64,000 nucleotides of DNA from Saprospiraceae bacterium (GTDB taxonomy: Bacteria > Bacteroidota > Bacteroidia > Chitinophagales > Saprospiraceae), in the NCBI GenBank assembly GCA_020436935.1, contig JAGQWX010000008.1, positions 54,162 through 118,161 on the forward strand. Direction: 5' to 3'. Under the pieces are notes generated by a model, which worked only from the letters and a program-made list of their open reading frames with translations, was not told the origin of the DNA and did no database searches. Of the stretch, positions 9,429-18,688 are shown in pieces; the first letter of the stretch is position 1, and the number at the start of each line of letters is the position of its first letter. The translations under genes were made by a program, and so were the position numbers.

Positions 9429-10268
9429 TTACACCTTATTCAAAATTCCTGAGAGCCATTCGTACATTTTATCGAATACATCCCTCTTTTTATCCTCGTT
9501 GTGCAATTCATGAAAGTATCCGGGCCACTCGACAATTTGGATATCTCCATCCATTTGACTAAACTTTTCCTTATTGATCTTGAAGTTGGTAATTCTGTCC
9601 TCTGTTCCTTGCATGATCAATGTCGGAACAGCAATCTTTTCTGCATGGTTTTGATACCACTCTCCCCATTCCAGAATTCCCATTCCGACCAGAGCAGAAA
9701 GTTTATCATGGACCAGCGGATCATTGAGATATGCATTGATGACATTCTGATCGTGTGACAAATGCCTTACTTCCAGGCCATTTGGCTGGGTGAGTGAAGG
9801 CATGATGGCTTTGCCTATCTTACCCGCCAAAAGTTTAAGGGCGGGCACTTTAAATCCAGGAGCCAAGGCTGGAGAAGTTATCATCATAGCAGAAAAACTG
9901 CCCCTCCGTTTTTGCTCATACATCAAAGCCAATAATCCTCCCATGGAATGACCGTATAGGATATTGGGAAGTCCTGTGTCATTTAGCCCACATTTTTCAA
10001 GCGTAAAATCGATGAGATCGAGGTAGTCTTCCATGCTTTTGGTATACCCTTTCGGGCCTTCTGTTTTCCCATGGCCGAAAGTATCCGGTGCCAGGAATTC
10101 AAAACCTTTAGATGTAAAGAATTCAGCTACGTGATGATAACGTCCAGAGTGTTCTCCAAGTCCATGTACCAGGATGATGGTTCCTTTTTTTTCACCTTCA
10201 GTTGTCCAATGGTTGAAAAAGATCTTACGCCCGTCCTTGTAGTCCAGTAAAAATGTATGATGCTTCAT
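9429..10268 (-). CDS. Alpha/beta hydrolase, monoacylglycerol-lipase-like
   Basis: Cytosolic serine hydrolase of the lysophospholipase/monoacylglycerol lipase group (Hydrolase_4 fold). Visible: oxyanion region HGLGEHSGRYHH (35-46), nucleophile elbow GHSMGG (Ser108), likely catalytic Asp in GTEDRITN and His in GYFHELHNE near the end. Length 279 is normal for the group. No signal peptide. The 131-bp gap to the upstream lipoprotein-side gene holds no obvious structure. Substrate (monoglyceride or other acyl ester) is inferred from the family. Confidence 0.87.
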   Translation of the reverse strand: MKHHTFLLDYKDGRKIFFNHWTTEGEKKGTIILVHGLGEHSGRYHHVAEFFTSKGFEFLAPDTFGHGKTEGPKGYTKSMEDYLDLIDFTLEKCGLNDTGLPNILYGHSMGGLLALMYEQKRRGSFSAMMITSPALAPGFKVPALKLLAGKIGKAIMPSLTQPNGLEVRHLSHDQNVINAYLNDPLVHDKLSALVGMGILEWGEWYQNHAEKIAVPTLIMQGTEDRITNFKINKEKFSQMDGDIQIVEWPGYFHELHNEDKKRDVFDKMYEWLSGILNKV

Positions 10269-10556
10269 TTCATTATGATTTGAGGTACTAATGTAATGAA
10301 GATAAGTTTTGAGACAGAAAACAAATAAAATTTAATCCAACCATGTACATCAACTAGCTGTTTTAAAAAATAATATACGGACAATTCCCTGATAAAAACT
10401 TTTCAACTCTTAAATTCTACCATCAAAATAAAAACTAATAAAGCTGTTTTTAACCACACCAAAATATAATATTTGGTTTGAAGATTATACAAAATAATTA
10501 ACTCTACTACATTTATCAATTTCGTAATATTAGAGAGAAGAATTGAGAAAAACCTT

Positions 10557-10719
10557 TACTTTTGTGTTGGATGCTATTGGTAACTTACACCTTATGGAGA
10601 CCCTTTTTTATGCCAAAGGTTAAGTGCAAAATACACCTGAAATGACCTGAAATGAATGTTTCACATTTCACAAAAAAGGCAGTAATTAGTGTTTCAAAAA
10701 ACATTATTACTGCCTTTTT
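10557..10719 (+). ncRNA. Candidate small RNA or terminated leader upstream of aconitase
   Basis: The 519 bases between the hydrolase and aconitase have no credible ORF. A Bacteroidota -7 box (TACTTTTG, fits TAnnTTTG) lies at 10557-10564; the -33 element is poor. A strong intrinsic terminator ends the unit: stem GGCAGTAAT at 10678-10686 with ATTACTGCC at 10706-10714, extended by seven more pairs around one bulge, then five Ts. In between is a tandem repeat CCTGAAATGA twice (10636-10655) whose TGAAATG can pair with CATTTCA at 10664-10670. No plus-strand gene feeds this terminator, so a stand-alone transcript of about 150 nt is the simplest reading. No known RNA family is recognised. Confidence 0.45.
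10674..10719 (+). terminator. Strong intrinsic terminator before the aconitase promoter
   Basis: Hairpin with arms GGCAGTAAT/ATTACTGCC (10678-10686, 10706-10714), inner arms AGTGTTT/AAACATT with one bulged base, loop CAAA, then TTTTT. The 5' side also starts with six As, so it can work on both strands, although no minus-strand gene enters it. Confidence 0.8.
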
Positions 10720-10734
10720 CATTATAAAAACAGT

Positions 10735-10742
10735 TACATTTG
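10735..10742 (+). promoter_or_regulatory. Probable aconitase promoter, -7 box
   Basis: TACATTTG fits the Bacteroidota TAnnTTTG -7 consensus and sits between the upstream terminator and the aconitase start at 10788, which would give a leader of about 40 nt. A good -33 element is not visible. Confidence 0.5.
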
Positions 10743-10787
10743 CATACCCAATTAACTGTTTCATTTGAATTACAAAAATATCTATGT

Positions 10788-13055
10788 ATGGTGTTTGATT
10801 TAGAAATGATCAAGTCAGTATATGCAGCCATGCCTGCGAAGGTTGATGCTGCCAGAACTGCGCTTGGCAGGCCGCTTACATTAGCGGAAAAAATCCTTTA
10901 TGCCCACCTTCATACTTCCTCACCGGTGCAGGCATACAATAGAGGTAAAGATTATGTATTTTTTGCTCCTGACCGGGTAGCTATGCAGGATGCCACCGCT
11001 CAGATGGCCTTACTGCAATTCATGACCTGTGGTAGAAAAAAGGTAGCTGTTCCTTCAACTGTTCACTGTGACCACCTGATTCAGGCAAAGGTCAACGGAG
11101 CAGTAGATTTGAAGGGCGCTCTAGATATCAACTCAGAGGTGTACGACTTCCTCGAGTCAATTTCCAACAAATATGGCATCGGATTCTGGAAACCGGGCGC
11201 AGGTATTATCCACCAGGTAGTTTTGGAAAACTATGCTTTCCCAGGAGGAATGATGATTGGAACTGACTCTCACACACCCAATGCAGGCGGTCTTGGTATG
11301 GTTGCCATTGGCGTTGGTGGTGCTGATGCTGTTGACGTGATGGCAGGCATGGAGTGGGAACTGAAGATGCCTAAACTCATCGGTGTAAAACTTACCGGTA
11401 AAATGAGTGGCTGGACTTCACCTAAAGATGTCATCTTAAAAGTTGCCGGAATCCTTACCGTTAAAGGTGGTACCGGAGCAATCGTGGAATATTTTGGAGA
11501 TGGTGCTAAAAACCTCTCTTGTACAGGAAAAGGCACCATTTGTAACATGGGTGCTGAAATTGGAGCAACCACTTCTACATTTGGTTATGATGCATCCATG
11601 AGCAGATATCTTGCTGCCACTGGAAGGGCTGAAGTTGCTGCCTTGGCAGATGGCATCGCTCCGTATTTGACAGGTGATGAAGAGGTGTACGCCAACCCTG
11701 AGCAATACTTTGATCAGGTCATAGAAATAGATCTCGACCAACTGGAGCCGCACATCAACGGACCATTTACACCAGATCTGGCCACACCTATTTCACAAAT
11801 GAAGGAAGTGCTCAAAGGCAAAGACTGGCCGGTGAAGATCGACGTAGGTTTGATTGGCTCTTGTACCAACTCTTCCTATGAAGACATTTCAAGAGCTGCG
11901 TCTATCGCACAACAAGCCATAGATAAAGACCTTAAAACAAAGTCAGAATTTACCATCACTCCAGGTTCTGAACAAGTAAGATTCACCATTGAAAGAGATG
12001 GCTTTATCGATATTTTTGAGCAAATTGGAGCATCTGTCTTTTCCAATGCCTGCGGTCCTTGTATCGGACAATGGGATCGAGCAGGAGCTGACAAGAAAGA
12101 AAAGAACTCCATCATTCACTCTTTCAACAGAAACTTCTCCAAGAGAGCTGATGGCAATCCAAATACCCATGCTTTCGTAGCTTCTCCGGAGATTGTTACT
12201 GCAGTAGCCTTGGCCGGAAGATTGGACTTCAACCCACTTACTGACAAACTTGTCAATGAAAAAGGTGAAGAAGTCATGCTGGCAGAGCCAACCGGATACG
12301 AGTTGCCATCTAAAGGATTTGCTGTTGAAGACGCAGGATATCAGGAACCGGTAGCCGATGGTAGTGGTGTCGAAATCAAAGTCGATCCGGCTTCTGACAG
12401 AATTCAATTGTTGCAACCATTTGTGCCCATCACCAACGATCAGGTACAGGATATGCGCATCCTTATTAAGGCAAAAGGTAAGTGTACTACCGACCATATT
12501 TCTATGGCAGGTCCATGGCTGACCTACAGAGGTCACCTCGAGAACATTTCCAACAATTGTCTGATTGGTGCAGTCAACTATTTCAATGACGAAACCAATA
12601 AGGTCATCAACTTTACAACCGGCGAATATATGGCCGTGCCTGATTCTGCGAGAACTTATCAGAGCAATGGAATTGGTACCATCGTATTCGGTGAAGAAAA
12701 TTATGGCGAAGGTTCATCCAGAGAGCACGCTGCAATGGAACCAAGATTCCTTGGTGTAAAGGCAGTAGTTGTTAAATCATTTGCAAGGATTCACGAGACC
12801 AATCTTAAAAAGCAGGGCATGTTGGCTTTGACATTTGCCAATCCTGCTGATTATGATTTGATAAGACAAGATGATAAAATTTCAATCCTTGGATTTGATC
12901 ATATGTCAACAGGTGTTCCTTTACAAATCAAACTAAGCCACGTTGACGGTACTGAAGACATCATCACTGTGAACCATACTTACAACGATGCCCAAATTGG
13001 ATGGGTGAGGTCTGGTTCTGCACTGAATGAGATCAGAGAAAAACTAAATGGTTAA
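10788..13055 (+). CDS. acn: Aconitate hydratase (mitochondrial-type aconitase)
   Basis: TCA-cycle enzyme that isomerises citrate to isocitrate with a [4Fe-4S] cluster. Cluster cysteines are C359 (in [10 protein letters not shown]) and C422/C425 (in ACGPCIGQW); the C-terminal swivel domain has [15 protein letters not shown]. The start is set at 10788 ([16 protein letters not shown]), because family members begin this way; an in-frame ATG at 10740 would add 16 unrelated residues and sits on top of the probable promoter. Length 755 is normal. Ends 25 bp before a bidirectional terminator shared with deoC. Confidence 0.97.
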   Translation: MVFDLEMIKSVYAAMPAKVDAARTALGRPLTLAEKILYAHLHTSSPVQAYNRGKDYVFFAPDRVAMQDATAQMALLQFMTCGRKKVAVPSTVHCDHLIQAKVNGAVDLKGALDINSEVYDFLESISNKYGIGFWKPGAGIIHQVVLENYAFPGGMMIGTDSHTPNAGGLGMVAIGVGGADAVDVMAGMEWELKMPKLIGVKLTGKMSGWTSPKDVILKVAGILTVKGGTGAIVEYFGDGAKNLSCTGKGTICNMGAEIGATTSTFGYDASMSRYLAATGRAEVAALADGIAPYLTGDEEVYANPEQYFDQVIEIDLDQLEPHINGPFTPDLATPISQMKEVLKGKDWPVKIDVGLIGSCTNSSYEDISRAASIAQQAIDKDLKTKSEFTITPGSEQVRFTIERDGFIDIFEQIGASVFSNACGPCIGQWDRAGADKKEKNSIIHSFNRNFSKRADGNPNTHAFVASPEIVTAVALAGRLDFNPLTDKLVNEKGEEVMLAEPTGYELPSKGFAVEDAGYQEPVADGSGVEIKVDPASDRIQLLQPFVPITNDQVQDMRILIKAKGKCTTDHISMAGPWLTYRGHLENISNNCLIGAVNYFNDETNKVINFTTGEYMAVPDSARTYQSNGIGTIVFGEENYGEGSSREHAAMEPRFLGVKAVVVKSFARIHETNLKKQGMLALTFANPADYDLIRQDDKISILGFDHMSTGVPLQIKLSHVDGTEDIITVNHTYNDAQIGWVRSGSALNEIREKLNG

Positions 13056-13074
13056 AAGCGTTTGGTTTTGATAA

Positions 13075-13114
13075 ATAAAAAAGAGGTCAGGCTAATGTCT
13101 GGCCTCTTTTTTTT
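13075..13114. terminator. Bidirectional terminator between aconitase and deoC
   Basis: Stem AGAGGTCAG / CTGGCCTCT (13082-13090 and about 13099-13108, one G-T pair) with six As before and eight Ts after, so it has a U-tract in both directions and can end both convergent transcripts. Confidence 0.85.
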
Positions 13115-13162
13115 GTTAATTATTTGGTAGAGCATTATATACCCTTCCACATTCAATTGAAA

Positions 13163-13885
13163 TTAATGTTCCGGGAATCTGAGCCGGGCTTCTCCGACCA
13201 ACTGTACGGTTGAGCTGGTCCCAATCCTGGTAGCTCCTGCTTCATAGAGTTGTATCAGTGTATCTAAATCCCTGATGCCCCCGGAAGCCTTGATTTGTAC
13301 TTTAGGATAACAATGCTGTCTCAGAAGTCTGATATCCTCCAATGTAGCCCCTTTGTAATTGTAATCTCCAGAAGCCTGTTTTACAAAACCAAAACCCGTT
13401 GACGTTTTTACAAAAGCCACTCCAGCCTCAGAACAAATATTGCACAGCTTTATTTTGAGCAGCTCATCAGTGATAAAATCGGTTTCAAATATGACCTTTA
13501 ATATTGCGCCCCTATCTACGCAGGCTTTGTTAATGGACTCGATTTCATTTTTTACATAGGCCCAGTCATGTTGGAGCACTTTGCCTGCATTTACTACCAT
13601 ATCCACTTCTTGTGCGCCATTGGATATCACCTCTTCTGTTTCTGCGACTTTCATGGCAATGGTGTTGTTTCCATGAGGAAAGCCTATGACCGCACATATT
13701 TTTACAGCGCTTAAAGCCAAAAGGTCAGCGGCCATCGCCACGTGATAGGGTTTCACACACACCGTTGCAACGCCATATTCATCAGCGATAGCACAATGCG
13801 CTTTTAAGTCATCATCCGTCATTGTTGGATGAAGAATAGAATGGTCAATCAGTCCGGCAATTTTATTTGCATTCAACATTTTCAA
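13163..13885 (-). CDS. deoC: Deoxyribose-phosphate aldolase
   Basis: Class I aldolase that splits 2-deoxyribose 5-phosphate into glyceraldehyde 3-phosphate and acetaldehyde in deoxynucleoside salvage. Catalytic residues are in place: D95 (EVDMVVN), Schiff-base K160 (FVKTSTGFG) and K199 (IKASGGIR). Length 240 is slightly longer than the ~220 norm. It lies downstream of the asparaginase gene in the same direction, with a 97-bp gap that holds repeat element A, so co-transcription is uncertain. Convergent with aconitase. Confidence 0.95.
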   Translation of the reverse strand: MKMLNANKIAGLIDHSILHPTMTDDDLKAHCAIADEYGVATVCVKPYHVAMAADLLALSAVKICAVIGFPHGNNTIAMKVAETEEVISNGAQEVDMVVNAGKVLQHDWAYVKNEIESINKACVDRGAILKVIFETDFITDELLKIKLCNICSEAGVAFVKTSTGFGFVKQASGDYNYKGATLEDIRLLRQHCYPKVQIKASGGIRDLDTLIQLYEAGATRIGTSSTVQLVGEARLRFPEH

Positions 13886-13938
13886 TTCAATTTATGCAAT
13901 AGTACAATACAGCTGACTATTGAAATATGACCATGATC

Positions 13939-13983
13939 ATATACTTATCAGAAATAGATTTGTCCATTTTCCGATAAGTATAT
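13939..13983. repeat. Dispersed inverted-repeat element, copy A (short form)
   Basis: A 45-bp imperfect palindrome: ATATACTTATCAGAAA on the left and its near-complement TTTTCCGATAAGTATAT on the right, one base in the arm differing, enclosing TAGATTTGTCCA. It fills the gap between the asparaginase stop and deoC. The same arms occur at 18601-18666 and 44115-44347. Confidence 0.8.
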
Positions 13984-14981
13984 CAGTCATTGAATATTTT
14001 AATCACTTTCTCACCCGGTTTGGCGTATGCTCTGTACATACCTTCAGAATTGAATTCCATGACTACATTGCCATCTTTATCCAATGCAATCAAGCCTCCT
14101 TCACCTTTGACTTTCTTCAATTCTTCGTGTATGATGTATGAAGCTGCCTCCTGGCAAGATTTTCCTGCGTATTCCATCATGGCCGCCACGTTTCTGGCCA
14201 CGGTGTGTCTGATGAAAAACTCCCCATGACCTGTACAGGAAACACCACACGAAGCATCGTTTGCATATGTCCCGGCACCAATGATAGGAGCATCTCCGAC
14301 TCTTCCAAATTTTTTATTGGTCATACCCCCCGTAGATGTACCGGCAACAATATGGCCGAACTGGTCGAGTGCAACACAACCTACGGTTCCACGCTTTTTA
14401 TCGGGATTGTCACTTTCATCTTTTAGTGCTTTTTGCAGGGCATTGTAACGTGCTTCCGTATAGAAATAAGAAGGATCTACTATTTCGAGACCTGCTTCAG
14501 CGCAGAATTTTTCAGCGCCCTTCCCTGCAAGCATGACATGGCTTGTCTTTGTCATCACGGCAATGGCTGCACTGATGGGATTTTTCACATTGGTCAGACC
14601 TGCTACAGATCCGGCCATCTCACCTGAGCCCATCATGATGGAGGCATCCAGTTCATTTTTGCCCTCGTTGGTAAAAACTGCGCCCCTTCCGGCATTGAAC
14701 AAAGGGCTGTCTTCCATAAATCGTATCGTTTTTTCAACCGCTTCAAGGGAAGTACCTCCATTGGCCAGAATTTTTTCCCCTATGGAAACAGCAGAATCCA
14801 ATGCCAATATGTACATTTTTTCTCTTTCCGGGCTCAGGTTCTGTCGGGTGATGACACCTGCACCTCCATGTATCACAATGGCATAAGCCGGCTTTTTAGC
14901 CTGTGCATGCATATTGACATCAACAAAGAATTGGACCGAGATCAACAAGGTCAGTTTGATCAATAAACTTCTGGTAAACAT
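13983..14981 (-). CDS. Isoaspartyl peptidase / type 2 L-asparaginase, exported
   Basis: Ntn-hydrolase of the plant-type asparaginase family, which cleaves isoaspartyl dipeptides and asparagine after autoproteolysis. The cleavage site and nucleophile are seen as RGTVGCVALD (T199), followed by the substrate-binding GTSTGGMTNKKFGRVGDAPIIGAGTYA segment. A signal peptide covers about residues 6-27 (ending HAQA), so it is periplasmic or secreted. Length 332 is normal. The stop codon overlaps the edge of repeat element A. Peptidase versus asparaginase preference is not readable. Confidence 0.93.
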   Translation of the reverse strand: MFTRSLLIKLTLLISVQFFVDVNMHAQAKKPAYAIVIHGGAGVITRQNLSPEREKMYILALDSAVSIGEKILANGGTSLEAVEKTIRFMEDSPLFNAGRGAVFTNEGKNELDASIMMGSGEMAGSVAGLTNVKNPISAAIAVMTKTSHVMLAGKGAEKFCAEAGLEIVDPSYFYTEARYNALQKALKDESDNPDKKRGTVGCVALDQFGHIVAGTSTGGMTNKKFGRVGDAPIIGAGTYANDASCGVSCTGHGEFFIRHTVARNVAAMMEYAGKSCQEAASYIIHEELKKVKGEGGLIALDKDGNVVMEFNSEGMYRAYAKPGEKVIKIFND

Positions 14982-15080
14982 ATCAAACGTTAATGGTTAG
15001 TAAATTTCAATATGAAGATACGCAACCCATCACGCATTTTACATGCCTATCGCAAATTCTAATATCTGTCTTGATAATTG

Positions 15081-16016
15081 TTACTTCTCCGGACAATACA
15101 ATTTGGTCACACCAACCGCATATCCGCCCCAAATGCCAAGTCCACCGTTGATATTGGTCTTCACCCTGATGTAACTGCTGAAAGGGCCACCACTATTGGC
15201 TCCATTGTCTCTTGTATTCCAAAAATCAAAATGGGCCTTGTCTATGGTACACCATTTGATGGTGACGCTGTCTCCCCGGGTATAGTATCCAAAAGAATTG
15301 GGGTCAAAATCCCCGCCTCGTCTTTCGGCCTTGGTGAGTGGAAATTCAAATTCTTTACCATCAAAAAAGACATCATCGGTTACGGAGGTAAAAGGAGGAA
15401 TCAATGATTCGTCACCCTGTGCTGTAAAATACCTGTAATAGTTTTTCCCCGGAGGATCATTGATGGTGACCAGCAATTGTGCCAATGTATCGTTGGGTTC
15501 ACCTGGTAGGTCTGTCCATCGGAACGAGTCCAGGCCGACATAATTGGGTATGGTTGTGCTGGCAGTAATGGTTTTTCCGTCCACCAATACTTCGAGATCG
15601 TAGGTCTTTCCTATCTGAGGTTTGATCTGTTGTAAGAGGTCCACATAAGCACAAATATTTGCCGTGATGTTGTTTGGATTCAGGCCAAGCGCAATGGCCG
15701 CTTGCTTTTTAAGCTCTTCCGGCAATTGGTTGAGACACAACTGAGTGAGTGGCACCTTCTTTCCATCGCTGCTGACTGCGACAACAGCATTGCTGACGAA
15801 AAGAATATCAAAATCACCAGGACTAATTTCTGTTAGAAATGGCAGGCTTTTGGTGACCAGAACATATGGTATTCCCGCGCCTTGCCCAGCTTCAAGATAT
15901 CCTTCGATCACAATTTGCGGCTCGGTATTAAAATCGGGTGGCGTATATGGCTGTTCGCATGAAAAAATTATGAATGCGGGGAGTATCAGCAACATGAAAT
16001 GGGTTAACTTTTTCAT
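15081..16016 (-). CDS. DUF4249 lipoprotein, partner of a TonB receptor
   Basis: Lipoprotein with lipobox FSC after a hydrophobic signal (MKKLTHFMLLILPAFIIFSC). The following FNTEPQIVIEGYLEAGQGAGIPYVLVTKSLPF is the hallmark start of DUF4249, a Bacteroidota family encoded next to TonB-dependent receptors. The start at 16016 is chosen over one 12 bases upstream because it gives an ATGA overlap with the receptor stop and a standard signal peptide. The family function is unknown; a surface or periplasmic ligand-binding role with the receptor is inferred from the constant pairing. Confidence 0.88.
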   Translation of the reverse strand: MKKLTHFMLLILPAFIIFSCEQPYTPPDFNTEPQIVIEGYLEAGQGAGIPYVLVTKSLPFLTEISPGDFDILFVSNAVVAVSSDGKKVPLTQLCLNQLPEELKKQAAIALGLNPNNITANICAYVDLLQQIKPQIGKTYDLEVLVDGKTITASTTIPNYVGLDSFRWTDLPGEPNDTLAQLLVTINDPPGKNYYRYFTAQGDESLIPPFTSVTDDVFFDGKEFEFPLTKAERRGGDFDPNSFGYYTRGDSVTIKWCTIDKAHFDFWNTRDNGANSGGPFSSYIRVKTNINGGLGIWGGYAVGVTKLYCPEK

Positions 16017-18352
16017 TTTTGGTTCCATTTGAAATTGTATGTGATTGAAGGAATGATGGGGAATATTGTGATTTGAGAGCCAGTAATGGAAGATGAACCC
16101 GTCTCAAAATCTGTCTCCGTTTCAAAGTTGATGAAGTATGGATTTTTCCTGTTGTAAACATTATAAACAGAAAAATTCCATGAGCCCTGCCACTTTTTCT
16201 TGGAGTCAGGTTTTGGGGTATAGGTCATGGAAACGTCCATTCGGTGATAGTCTGGGAGACGTTCGCTGTTCCTGGGTCCGTAATAGGTATTGAGGTTTTG
16301 CTCGGTAAAGAAAAACCCGAGAGTTGGCGTATACCATTTGCCTGTTCCATAGATGAAAGCTGCACTGAATTCAATTTTTTTATTCAACTGGTAATTGGCT
16401 ACAACAGAAAGGTCGTTTCTTCTGTCATAGGTAGCGGGATACCACCGACCACCTTCTATACCAGGAAATGATCGTTCTGTTTTAGATAAGGTGTATCCGA
16501 TCCAGCCACTGAGGTCGCCCTTTGACTTTTTGAGGAAAAATTCTGCCCCATAAGCTCTGCCTGTACCAAATACAAATGCATCCTCCACTTCTTTAGATAT
16601 GTCATTGACATAGTCATCTGCATAATCAATCTGATTGTACAGGGACTTGTAATAGGTTTCGAAAGATGCTTCATAGGAGTCGTTGAGTACATTCTGGAAG
16701 TATCCTATGGCGTATTGGACAGATCTCTGAGGTTTGACAGTCTCCGTGCTGGGCACCCATATATCGGTCGGCAATGTACTGGAACTGTTGGACACGAGAT
16801 GAAGGAACTGATTGGCCATGGTGACGCCCCCTTTGATCGAGGAATTGTCCGAAAGCCCATATCTGAAACTGAACCTCGGCTCCAGGCCATTGTAAGTCAC
16901 TGCCCTTTCAAAATTATCGAATTTTTCACCTGTGACTTTAGACGTATATGGGCCAAGCTGCGAAAACAAGACCCCTCTCAGGCCAATGTTGACTGAAAAC
17001 TTGTTGGAGAACTTGATGTCGTCCTGTATATAGATGGCAGTTTCATCGCCATATTTGGGCAAGAAACCCGTTGAAAAATCCACATCACCATTGTTGGCCT
17101 GAGCTGTGTTGGGCGTTAGGGTATGGTAAGTGTAATTCAATCCAAATTTGATGCTGTTTTTGTTGTTGGGATAGTAGTCAAAATCAAATTTTCCATTCCA
17201 GTCTTTTACACCAGAAAACAACTTGAATTTGAAGTCTTCCTGTCCTCCTTCAAACGAAAACTGATAGTCATTGTAAATGGCTGAAGCATTGAAGAACAGC
17301 TTATCGCTGAAAACATGGTTCCACCTGAGTGTCGCTGTACTGTTTCCATATGGAAGATTAAAGCCAAAGTCTCTTTTGGGTTGGCTGAATTTGAAAACGT
17401 CCCTTCCAAAGTAGGCACTGAAAAACAAACGATCCTTGTCAGAAAACTTATGATTCAGCTTGGTATTGAGGTCGTAGAAGTAATAATTAGTGCCTTCAAA
17501 GTTACCTCCTTTCAAAAAAGGCTGTATAAGGTCGAGCGCGTACGTTCTCCTTCCTGAAATGATGAACGAACTCTGATCCTTAATGATGGGGCCTTCCAGA
17601 GTCAGACGCGAGGAGATGATACCAATGCCTCCTTCAGCAGCGAAATGTTTGTTGTTGCCTTCTTTCATCTGGATGTCGATCACAGAAGAAAGTCTTCCTC
17701 CGTACTGAGCTGGCATCCCTCCTTTAATGAGTGATGTTTTTTTGATGGCATCTGAGTTGAAAACCGAGAAAAATCCAAGCAAGTGCCCTGAATTATAAAC
17801 TACTGCCTCATCCAAAAGTAGCAGATTTTGATCGGGACCACCACCCCGCACATAAAATCCGGAAGTCCCTTCACCTGCTGATAATACTCCAGGGAGCAAT
17901 TGCAGGGTTTTGAGAATGTCTACTTCTCCAAAGAGGACAGGGAGCTTTTTGATTTCCTCCACCGGAAGGTCGATTGCTCCCATTTGAGTTGATTCTACAT
18001 TTCTCCTGGCATCGTCTTTTGTAGCAGTAACCACCACTTCCTCAATTTCTATTCCTTCTGTCAGGATGAAGTTGTGCTTGACATTTTCCTTAAGGTCCAC
18101 CTCAAAGACTCCATTCTGAAATCCGAGGTAAGAAGCTATGATGGTGTGTTTTCCGGCAGGCAGGGTTAGTGAATAAAACCCATAAGTATTGGTAGATGTG
18201 CCAATTTCGCTGTTGTTTCCGTCAACGATGTTTGCTCCGATCAAGGTCTCTCCGGAAGATTCATCGGTCACATAGCCGGAGATGGTGAAAGATTGGCCAT
18301 GGAGCATAAGTATACCAGCAATCCATACTATAAGCGTAATCGCTTGTTTCAT
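16013..18352 (-). CDS. TonB-dependent outer-membrane receptor with carboxypeptidase-like N-terminal domain
   Basis: 779 residues: signal peptide (1-19), a carboxypeptidase-regulatory-like beta-sandwich (about 22-110, SGYVTDESSGETLIGANIVDG), the plug (about 115-245, including GVLSAGEGTSGFYVRGGGPDQNLLLLDEAVVYN) and a 22-strand barrel ending in an aromatic strand (IIPSITYNFKWNQK). It is not a SusC-type protein with a SusD partner; its partner is the overlapping DUF4249 gene. Energised import of an unknown ligand (iron chelate, peptide or oligosaccharide). No regulator gene or Fur-like site was recognised beside it. Confidence 0.92.
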   Translation of the reverse strand: MKQAITLIVWIAGILMLHGQSFTISGYVTDESSGETLIGANIVDGNNSEIGTSTNTYGFYSLTLPAGKHTIIASYLGFQNGVFEVDLKENVKHNFILTEGIEIEEVVVTATKDDARRNVESTQMGAIDLPVEEIKKLPVLFGEVDILKTLQLLPGVLSAGEGTSGFYVRGGGPDQNLLLLDEAVVYNSGHLLGFFSVFNSDAIKKTSLIKGGMPAQYGGRLSSVIDIQMKEGNNKHFAAEGGIGIISSRLTLEGPIIKDQSSFIISGRRTYALDLIQPFLKGGNFEGTNYYFYDLNTKLNHKFSDKDRLFFSAYFGRDVFKFSQPKRDFGFNLPYGNSTATLRWNHVFSDKLFFNASAIYNDYQFSFEGGQEDFKFKLFSGVKDWNGKFDFDYYPNNKNSIKFGLNYTYHTLTPNTAQANNGDVDFSTGFLPKYGDETAIYIQDDIKFSNKFSVNIGLRGVLFSQLGPYTSKVTGEKFDNFERAVTYNGLEPRFSFRYGLSDNSSIKGGVTMANQFLHLVSNSSSTLPTDIWVPSTETVKPQRSVQYAIGYFQNVLNDSYEASFETYYKSLYNQIDYADDYVNDISKEVEDAFVFGTGRAYGAEFFLKKSKGDLSGWIGYTLSKTERSFPGIEGGRWYPATYDRRNDLSVVANYQLNKKIEFSAAFIYGTGKWYTPTLGFFFTEQNLNTYYGPRNSERLPDYHRMDVSMTYTPKPDSKKKWQGSWNFSVYNVYNRKNPYFINFETETDFETGSSSITGSQITIFPIIPSITYNFKWNQK

Positions 18353-18600
18353 AAGTTATTCTTCAGTTATATCAAATGTAGGATGCTTAGGATCATATCC
18401 AATATCAGCATAGACCAATTAACAATTATTTTAGACGTAAGTTTTTAATGGTTTCATAAAATCTTATTTTACAGATCCCGACAAAATCTACAATATTCCA
18501 TCATTTATTCTAAAAGCAATAGCAGCCAAAGTTTTGTTCAACCCTTCTCCAGAAGCTTTCGTCATTGAACCACAACGCACTGTAAAGCTTTAGTAATATT
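18353..18600. other. Intergenic region between the divergent TonB receptor and corA genes
   Basis: About 250 AT-rich bases with no credible ORF and no tRNA. It should contain the leftward promoter of the receptor. No clear TAnnTTTG box with a spaced TTTG was found, nor any riboswitch-like structure. The rightmost part is repeat element D (next entry). Confidence 0.5.
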
Positions 18601-18666
18601 AATCCAAAATAGATTTGACCACTAAATTGCTGCCAAAAAATCAATCCATTTTCCGATTAGTATATA
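18601..18666. repeat. Dispersed inverted-repeat element, copy D (degenerate, with spacer)
   Basis: Carries AAAATAGATTTGACCA (18607-18622), matching the inner left arm of copy A, and TCCATTTTCCGATTAGTATAT (18645-18665), matching the right arm with one change, separated by about 25 unrelated bases. It ends 22 bases before corA. The TAGATTTG inside fits the -7 promoter consensus, so the element might supply a promoter to corA. Confidence 0.65.
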
Positions 18667-18688
18667 TTTACAGCATCAAGCATCTGTT

